Shown: piece by piece, positions 15,873 to 19,761 of the stretch | Numbering within the stretch: the first letter of the stretch is position 1 | Layout: every line of letters starts with the position of its first letter | Origin: a bacterium | Lineage (GTDB): Bacteria > Patescibacteriota > Minisyncoccia > Phycocordibacterales > UBA918 | Length of the DNA stretch: 19,761 bases | Direction: 5' to 3' | NCBI GenBank assembly: GCA_027487145.1 | Contig: JAIYEC010000035.1 | Coordinates: forward strand, 1 to 19,761 | Notes under the pieces: generated by a model | What the model was told of the DNA's origin: nothing | Databases searched by the model: none | What the model saw: the letters and a program-made list of their open reading frames with translations, nothing else | Made by a program: the position numbers and the translations under genes

Positions 15873-17027
15873 ATGAACAGAGCGTCCAACACGTTCTCAG
15901 TACTCCAAGCTACTGCAGCGATTGCAGGCCTCGCGATTCTTTTATGGTCACTTGGTCTACCATCTCTCCGCTTCGCGGAAGCTGCAAACGTCACTAGTTA
16001 TAGTGACACACTCTCAGATTCTGCACCAAACGTAAATGCAAATCATACTATTCGTTTCACTACACCAACCGGTGTAGCTAACGGACAGTCAATTGTAATT
16101 ACGTTTGAGGCGCCATTCAATCCAACGTCAGTAGACTTTACTGATATTGATATGGCAACTTCTTCAGGAGAGTTCACTCTTGCGGCAACGTGTGCGGGCA
16201 CTCAACGTGCTAGCGCATCATTCTCAGGAGATGTTCTCACTATACAGCTTTGTCCTGGAGACGGTGGTCTGATAGCACCAAACGGCACTACTACCATTGA
16301 GATTGGTACCAATGCCACACACCAAACAGTTGGGGATCAACAAATCAACAACCCTGGTTCAGTTTCATCGTATGAAATTGCACTAACGGCTGGAGCTGAC
16401 TCTGGTACGACAGAAATTGCTATCGTAGACAGTGTTAATGTAACAGCATCTGTTGATACACTCTTTACCTTCACGGTATCGGGTACACCAACTGGTACTG
16501 TGGTCAATGGTGAAACATCTAGTGGTTCAACCACACCGACTGCAATTCCATTTGGAAAACTAGAAGCAAACAATGCTAGTACCGCAGCGCAAGACCTCAC
16601 TGTCGTCACAAACGCCAAAAGTGGTTTTGTTGTAACGGTTACAGCTGATAGTCAGCTCTTATCATCCAATGGAGCAGACATCGATGGATTCATCAATGGT
16701 TCATTTACCACGACTCCAACAGCGTGGTCTGCACCAAGTCCTACGGCTGGTCAAGAAAATACCTATGGACACTGGGGTCTCACATCTGATGATGCAAGCC
16801 TCACCTCAGGTTTAATTGACAGATTCAATGTAGGAGGTGGTGGGGATCGGTATGTTTCGGCCTCGACAACTCCGGTCGAAGTGTTTAGGCACGACGGTCC
16901 GGCAGATGGTACAGGTTCAGGAGAAGGTACGGCAACCATTGGATATAAAGTTGAAATAAGTAGTCTTCAAGAAGCTGCTGAAGATTATCAAGCTACGCTC
17001 ACATACGTAGCAACTCCAGTATTCTAA
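15873..17027 (+). CDS. Secreted beta-rich surface protein with WxL-like C-terminal half
   Basis: A 384-residue protein with a hydrophobic N-terminal signal (ATAAIAGLAILLWSLGLP) and likely cleavage near AEAA (about 37). The mature N-terminal half begins with YSDTLSDSAP....HTIRFTTPTGV, a Thr-rich beta domain with one cysteine pair. The C-terminal half contains IPFGKLEANNASTAAQDL.V.TNA.SGFVVTV, then YGHWGLTSDD, and ends DYQATLTYVATPVF. This pattern recalls WxL-type cell-wall-binding domains (glycine, beta strand, terminal Y..T.TY.A.P), though the diagnostic double W-x-L is absent. It has no membrane helix or LPXTG signal at the C terminus. Its own upstream region and terminator show it is a separate transcription unit. 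Probable secreted cell-surface or matrix subunit; exact family not recognised. Confidence 0.85.
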   Translation: MNRASNTFSVLQATAAIAGLAILLWSLGLPSLRFAEAANVTSYSDTLSDSAPNVNANHTIRFTTPTGVANGQSIVITFEAPFNPTSVDFTDIDMATSSGEFTLAATCAGTQRASASFSGDVLTIQLCPGDGGLIAPNGTTTIEIGTNATHQTVGDQQINNPGSVSSYEIALTAGADSGTTEIAIVDSVNVTASVDTLFTFTVSGTPTGTVVNGETSSGSTTPTAIPFGKLEANNASTAAQDLTVVTNAKSGFVVTVTADSQLLSSNGADIDGFINGSFTTTPTAWSAPSPTAGQENTYGHWGLTSDDASLTSGLIDRFNVGGGGDRYVSASTTPVEVFRHDGPADGTGSGEGTATIGYKVEISSLQEAAEDYQATLTYVATPVF

Positions 17028-17064
17028 TCAAATACTGACTCTAAGCTTGGAGTTAACGCAAAAG

Positions 17065-17095
17065 ACCCTATCTCCCACCACGAGAAGGGTTTTTT
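17065..17095 (+). terminator. Rho-independent terminator of the 15873 gene
   Basis: The stem ACCCT-(A bulge)-TCTC pairs with GAGA-AGGGT (17065-17074 and 17082-17090) around loop CCACCAC and is followed by TTTTT. Confidence 0.85.
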
Positions 17096-17112
17096 GTTAT
17101 TAAAAACAACAA

Positions 17113-17144
17113 AACTCTTAATATCTTACAAGATATTAAGAGTT
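17113..17144 (-). terminator. Hairpin terminator of the TrpR-like gene, overlapping its stop codon
   Basis: ACTCTTAATATCTT-type arms (17113-17126 and 17131-17144) form a perfect 14-bp stem with a 4-nt loop. In the minus direction it is followed by a T-rich run (TTGTTGTTTTT). The stem includes the gene's stop codon at 17136-17138 and its last codons. Confidence 0.7.
17121..17136. repeat. 3' copy of a 16-bp palindrome flanking the TrpR-like gene
   Basis: ATATCTTACAAGATAT differs at only one central base from ATATCTTATAAGATAT at 17586-17601. It forms the middle of the terminator stem, so it may be an operator copy, a shared structural motif, or both. Confidence 0.6.
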
Positions 17145-17573
17145 CGAATTCAATTTTTTCAGTAGATGCTCTGATAAGGTAAAAAGCAAGTAGTGAGTTT
17201 TGTATTTTCTTTTCAAGGCTTCAAAAGTAACAGGTCCCGATCGTTCAATTATTGAGGTTATTTTCTGATTTCGTTCTCGATCAATTTCATTGCTAACTTC
17301 GAACGTGGAGGACTCCCCGCTGATCCATCGTCTGACCTTGGTGTAGGTATTAGGGCTCACACCCAAAATGTTGTTTATTTCCATCTGTGTGCTGCCATTA
17401 AGAATAAGGTTGGCTATCAGTATCCGCCTACCTACTACCAAACGCTCTCGTTGGGTGAGGAAAGTATCAATAAAAACGTCAGCTTTATTATCTATATTTT
17501 TAAGTACTGCAGATACAGCGGCATCAATGGCAGCTTTTTCTACTTTCGACATTTTTTCAATTTTCTTTCGCAT
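17136..17573 (-). CDS. TrpR-superfamily DNA-binding regulator
   Basis: The start is placed at ATG 17573 (MRKKIEK, 145 residues). A longer frame from 17663 adds 30 residues of non-regulator-like sequence that run through the palindrome and promoter-like stretch. Residues about 30-85 match the TrpR/YerC-YecD fold: DTFLTQRERLVVGRRI, then a helix-turn-helix at about 61-84 with STQMEINNILGVSPNTYTKV and RRW. The N-terminal ~28 residues and C-terminal ~55 residues (ERN.KITSIIERSGPVTFEALKRKY) are helical and could serve dimerisation or sensing. No tryptophan-biosynthesis gene lies nearby, so tryptophan is not implied as ligand. The gene is divergent from the cohesin gene at 17705 and convergent with the 15873 gene. 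The palindrome at its 5' end suggests autoregulation and possible control of the cohesin genes. Confidence 0.85.
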   Translation of the reverse strand: MRKKIEKMSKVEKAAIDAAVSAVLKNIDNKADVFIDTFLTQRERLVVGRRILIANLILNGSTQMEINNILGVSPNTYTKVRRWISGESSTFEVSNEIDRERNQKITSIIERSGPVTFEALKRKYKTHYLLFTLSEHLLKKLNSNS

Positions 17574-17582
17574 ATCAAGGTA

Positions 17583-17588
17583 AGTATA
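17583..17588 (-). promoter_or_regulatory. -10 box of the TrpR-like gene, overlapping the palindrome
   Basis: Read on the minus strand this is TATACT, 9 nt before the ATG at 17573, giving a very short or no leader. No Shine-Dalgarno sequence is present. It overlaps the palindrome 17585-17602 by 4 nt, as expected for a repression site. Confidence 0.45.
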
Positions 17589-17602
17589 TCTTATAAGATA
17601 TA
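17585..17602. promoter_or_regulatory. Perfect 18-bp palindrome, candidate operator of the TrpR-like regulator
   Basis: TATATCTTATAAGATATA is self-complementary over all 18 bases. It lies 11 nt upstream of the regulator's start and within the divergent region to the cohesin gene. A near-identical copy lies at the other end of the regulator gene. Confidence 0.6.
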
Positions 17603-17667
17603 AAGGATATATAATGGGATTAGATGGGGGAGCGAGAAGTGGCCGGGTAAATGTTCTGTGCATAGAA

Positions 17668-17698
17668 ATGACAATTGTCGAAACATACCAGCTATAAT
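17668..17698 (+). promoter_or_regulatory. Promoter of the cohesin gene, leaderless
   Basis: A consensus TATAAT (17693-17698) lies exactly 6 nt before ATG 17705. ATGACA (17668-17673) is a 5-of-6 match to the -35 consensus with a 19-nt spacer. Transcription would start at about the ATG. This also shows that the TTG at 17675 cannot be the start codon. Confidence 0.65.
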
Positions 17699-17704
17699 AG
17701 AGCT

Positions 17705-18736
17705 ATGAATTTTATGAAAAAAGCAGTATTTGTCTGGGCTTTTTTTTCAGTGTTTGGGTATGTATCGCCTGTGAATGCAGCTTCGCTGTATATCGATCCG
17801 CCATTTCCTAATCTGCAAATGGGTGACTCGGTCACACTTTCAGTGCGACTTGATACCAACGAAGCTGAAGAAGAGTGTATCAACGCGGTTGATGGTGTTA
17901 TTTCATACTCTGAGAACCTTTCGCCAGTTGATGTATCTATTGGAGATTCAATCTTCAGCATGTGGGTTGAACAACCAAAGATAGATAAAGAAAAACGAAC
18001 TATTACCTTCGCTGGAGGGGTTCCAAATGGCTACTGCGGTAGAATTCCTGGAGACCCGCGCTTGACGAACACTATTGTACAGTTAATTTTTAGGGCCCCT
18101 GGTTTTACCATTGGCGCAACCACCGGAACCACTACTGGTAAGGTTGAATTCTTACCTGAGACCACCGCCTATCTCAATGATGGTTTTGGCACAAAAGCTG
18201 AATTGTCGATGTTCGGCAGTAGCATCGAACTTGGTGACACGCCAGGAACACAACTGCAAGATCCGTGGCGTGAAGCTGTAGTAACTGACACTCTTGAACC
18301 AGCTCCATTTGGAATTACCATTGAAAAAATTCCTCCAGAAACTGGTAAGTATTACGCAATTTTTAACACCACTGACAAACAAACCGGAATTGATCAATAC
18401 CAAGTTATTGAAGAGCCGATCGCCAACCGCTTTAGCTTCAATTGGGGTAGAGCTGACGCTCCGTGGGTAACAACACGGAGTCCGCATCTTTTGGAAGACC
18501 AATCACTTAATAGTGTTATACGAGTTAAAGCGATAGATAAAGCTGGAAATGAATACATCGCCACATATGTTCCAGACGAAGCAATGAGGACACTCCCTGT
18601 TGAAAGCATGGTTCTTTATGGTGTTCTTGGCTTCTTGTTGCTCACGTTCTTGGTTGTAATCGGATATATACTTAGGAAGCATATACAGAAACGAAGAGCG
18701 GCTGTGAATGAAATAGCACCAGAAGAAGTCGTTTAA
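17705..18736 (+). CDS. Membrane-anchored cohesin-domain surface protein
   Basis: The start chosen is ATG 17705 (343 residues), because a perfect TATAAT lies 6 nt upstream; a TTG at 17675 would place that -10 box inside the gene. The signal peptide is MNFMKKAVFVWAFFSVFGYV, with cleavage after VNA. A cohesin-type domain spans about 26-175: ASLYIDPP start, GDSVTLSVRLDTN, INAVDGVISY, FSMWVEQP, TFAGGVPNGY and LNDGFGTKAELS. It is closely parallel to the next gene. A second beta domain (about 200-295, with ITIEKIPPETGKYYAIF and IRVKAIDKAGNEY) follows. One transmembrane helix (about 302-322, VLYGVLGFLLLTFLVVIGYIL) and a charged cytoplasmic tail end the protein. Two cysteines (EEECIN, GYCGR) within the cohesin region may pair. 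It probably acts as a surface receptor for a dockerin partner such as the 14360 protein. Confidence 0.87.
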   Translation: MNFMKKAVFVWAFFSVFGYVSPVNAASLYIDPPFPNLQMGDSVTLSVRLDTNEAEEECINAVDGVISYSENLSPVDVSIGDSIFSMWVEQPKIDKEKRTITFAGGVPNGYCGRIPGDPRLTNTIVQLIFRAPGFTIGATTGTTTGKVEFLPETTAYLNDGFGTKAELSMFGSSIELGDTPGTQLQDPWREAVVTDTLEPAPFGITIEKIPPETGKYYAIFNTTDKQTGIDQYQVIEEPIANRFSFNWGRADAPWVTTRSPHLLEDQSLNSVIRVKAIDKAGNEYIATYVPDEAMRTLPVESMVLYGVLGFLLLTFLVVIGYILRKHIQKRRAAVNEIAPEEVV

Positions 18737-18749
18737 AATTGCACACATT

Positions 18750-19761
18750 ATGACATACGCTTTTAAAAAAATTCTTAAAACACACAGTATCATTGCAATA
18801 ATGATATGTGGTTTTTTCAGCCTAACCGCTACCGCTGATGCAGCCTCTCTCACGCTTTCGCCTGGGTCAGGTAATTATGCTCCAGGAGCAACATTCACGG
18901 TACGGCTTAGTGTAAACTCTCAAGGCAAGTCAATTAATGCAGCAGACGGAACTGTAAAATTTGATCCTAGTCAGTTGACTGTCGTGAGTGCGACTCGCTC
19001 AAGCTCAATTTTTAATCTCTGGGTAACTGAGCCGACCTTTTCAAACTCAGCAGGAACGGTAACCTTCAGTGGAGGTTTACCGTCAGGCTACACCGGAAGC
19101 GGTGGCAATATCATGTCAATCACCTTTAGAGCTAAAGGTTCAGGAACAACGAAAGTTTCAGTCAGTGGTGGTTCGGTGCTTGCAAATGACGGCATGGGAA
19201 CCAACGTCTTGTCTTCAATGGGTAGTGCCTCGTTTACCATTCAGGCAGCCGCTCCAGCCCCGACACCGACTCCAGCTCCCGCGACACCAAACACACCGGT
19301 AGCTGAAGAGGAAGAAGAGGTTGTAGAATACACTCCACCTGCTAATACTCCAGCTGCGCCAAAAGTTACCTCAAGTACCCATGGTGATCCAAATGCGTGG
19401 CATCAAAGTAAACAAGCAACCTTGTCCTGGGAAGTTCCGGCAGGAATTACCGGAGTTAGGACGTTACTTGATAATCGTTCATCTAGTATTCCGACAAAGG
19501 TGTATGATACGCCAATAAATACTATTACGCTTGATTTAGAGGATGGAGTTTCTTATTTCCATCTACAATTTAGAAACGCCGACGGGTGGGGTAAGGTGAC
19601 ACATTACCGATTAGCAGTTGATAGTGAAAAGCCAACTGGTATCTCAATCTCACAATCGGAAGACACTGACAAAAATGCGCCCGAACAAAAGTTTTTGGTA
19701 GCAGTAGCTGATGCTACATCAGAATTGCTTCAGTTCAAGGTGCAGCTAGATGGAAATGGAC
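18750..19761 (+). CDS. Second cohesin-domain surface protein (3' partial)
   Basis: The frame is open from ATG 18750 to the window end (337 codons), 13 nt after the previous gene. A signal peptide covers residues 1-31 (KKILKTHSIIAIMICGFF, cleavage after ADA). The mature protein begins ASLTLSPG, as in its neighbour. The cohesin domain (about 32-163) shows INAADGTVKFDPSQLTVVS, FNLWVTEP, TFSGGLPSGYTG and LANDGMGTNVLS. A Pro/Ala/Thr-Glu linker (about 166-205, with TPTPAP and EEEEE) follows. Then comes a beta domain with HGDPNAWHQ, LSWEVPAGITGVR and DGVSYFHLQFRNADGWG, a module I associate with Parcubacteria-type cohesin proteins. Another beta domain begins at PTGISIS and is cut off. No Shine-Dalgarno sequence is visible. 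It is probably co-transcribed with 17705-18736, though TTTAAAAT just before it could be a -10 box. The missing end may carry a membrane anchor. Confidence 0.87.
   Translation, partial: MTYAFKKILKTHSIIAIMICGFFSLTATADAASLTLSPGSGNYAPGATFTVRLSVNSQGKSINAADGTVKFDPSQLTVVSATRSSSIFNLWVTEPTFSNSAGTVTFSGGLPSGYTGSGGNIMSITFRAKGSGTTKVSVSGGSVLANDGMGTNVLSSMGSASFTIQAAAPAPTPTPAPATPNTPVAEEEEEVVEYTPPANTPAAPKVTSSTHGDPNAWHQSKQATLSWEVPAGITGVRTLLDNRSSSIPTKVYDTPINTITLDLEDGVSYFHLQFRNADGWGKVTHYRLAVDSEKPTGISISQSEDTDKNAPEQKFLVAVADATSELLQFKVQLDGNG

Noticed and set aside
15873..15990. Type IV pilin-like N terminus in the 15873 protein
   Set aside because: The hydrophobic segment lacks the prepilin G-F-T-L-x-E processing motif; it looks like an ordinary signal peptide.
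17574..17663. 30-residue N-terminal extension of the TrpR-like regulator from ATG 17663
   Set aside because: The extra codons run through the palindrome and promoter-like AT-rich sequence, and the peptide (Pro/Tyr/Leu-rich) does not resemble the family; MRKKIEK fits better.
17675..17704. TTG start giving a 10-residue N-terminal extension (MSKHTSYNRA) to the first cohesin protein
   Set aside because: The TATAAT -10 box at 17693-17698 would lie inside the coding region; the ATG at 17705 begins a normal signal peptide.
1..19761. tRNA, rRNA, CRISPR array, insertion sequence or prophage features
   Set aside because: No cloverleaf, conserved rRNA segment, regular direct repeats, transposase or integrase could be recognised on either strand by eye.

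Overview
The window looks like a stretch of a Patescibacteria/CPR (Parcubacteria-type) genome. This rests on gene style and is not proven. The signs are giant Thr/Ser/Gly-rich secreted beta proteins with a DUF2341 module, cohesin-type surface proteins followed by a Pro/Glu linker and a W-rich beta domain, short intergenic gaps, sparse Shine-Dalgarno sequences and several start codons lying directly behind a -10 box. TGA is used as a real stop (gene at 8131-8637), so the glycine-TGA code of Gracilibacteria/Absconditabacteria does not apply. I see no tRNA, rRNA, CRISPR array, transposase or integrase.

Layout. (1) 2-6586 is the 3' part of a giant secreted repeat protein, followed 5 nt later by a secreted protein with about four fibronectin-III-like domains (6592-8121); a strong hairpin ends this unit. 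(2) 8131-8637 (minus) is a YkgJ-type cysteine-cluster protein, convergent with the previous unit. (3) 8755-11302 is a two-gene MacB/LolCDE-type ABC exporter whose ATPase has an unusual duplicated helical tail. (4) 11419-13305 is a second membrane-tethered surface protein that shares its C-terminal module with the giant protein; a perfect 13-bp hairpin terminator follows. (5) 13393-15463 holds a WxL-interacting-like (DUF916-type) membrane protein and a dockerin-bearing secreted protein. (6) 15464-15872 is a 409-nt gene-free stretch with RNA-like structure. (7) 15873-17027 is a secreted beta protein with a WxL-like C-terminal half. (8) 17136-17573 (minus) is a TrpR-superfamily regulator flanked by two nearly identical 16-bp palindromes. 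(9) 17705-18736 and 18750-19761 are tandem cohesin-domain surface proteins, the second cut by the window end.

How it may fit together. Seven of eleven genes encode secreted or surface-anchored proteins. An eighth is the permease of an ABC pair of the family that moves lipoproteins, peptides or envelope substrates. One protein carries a complete dockerin, and two neighbours carry cohesins, at least one anchored by a C-terminal transmembrane helix. The simplest reading is a cell-surface assembly region in which secreted subunits are docked non-covalently on membrane-anchored receptors, possibly under control of the TrpR-like regulator. The cohesin-dockerin pairing, the WxL analogy and the regulatory wiring are inferences from sequence patterns, not results of searches.
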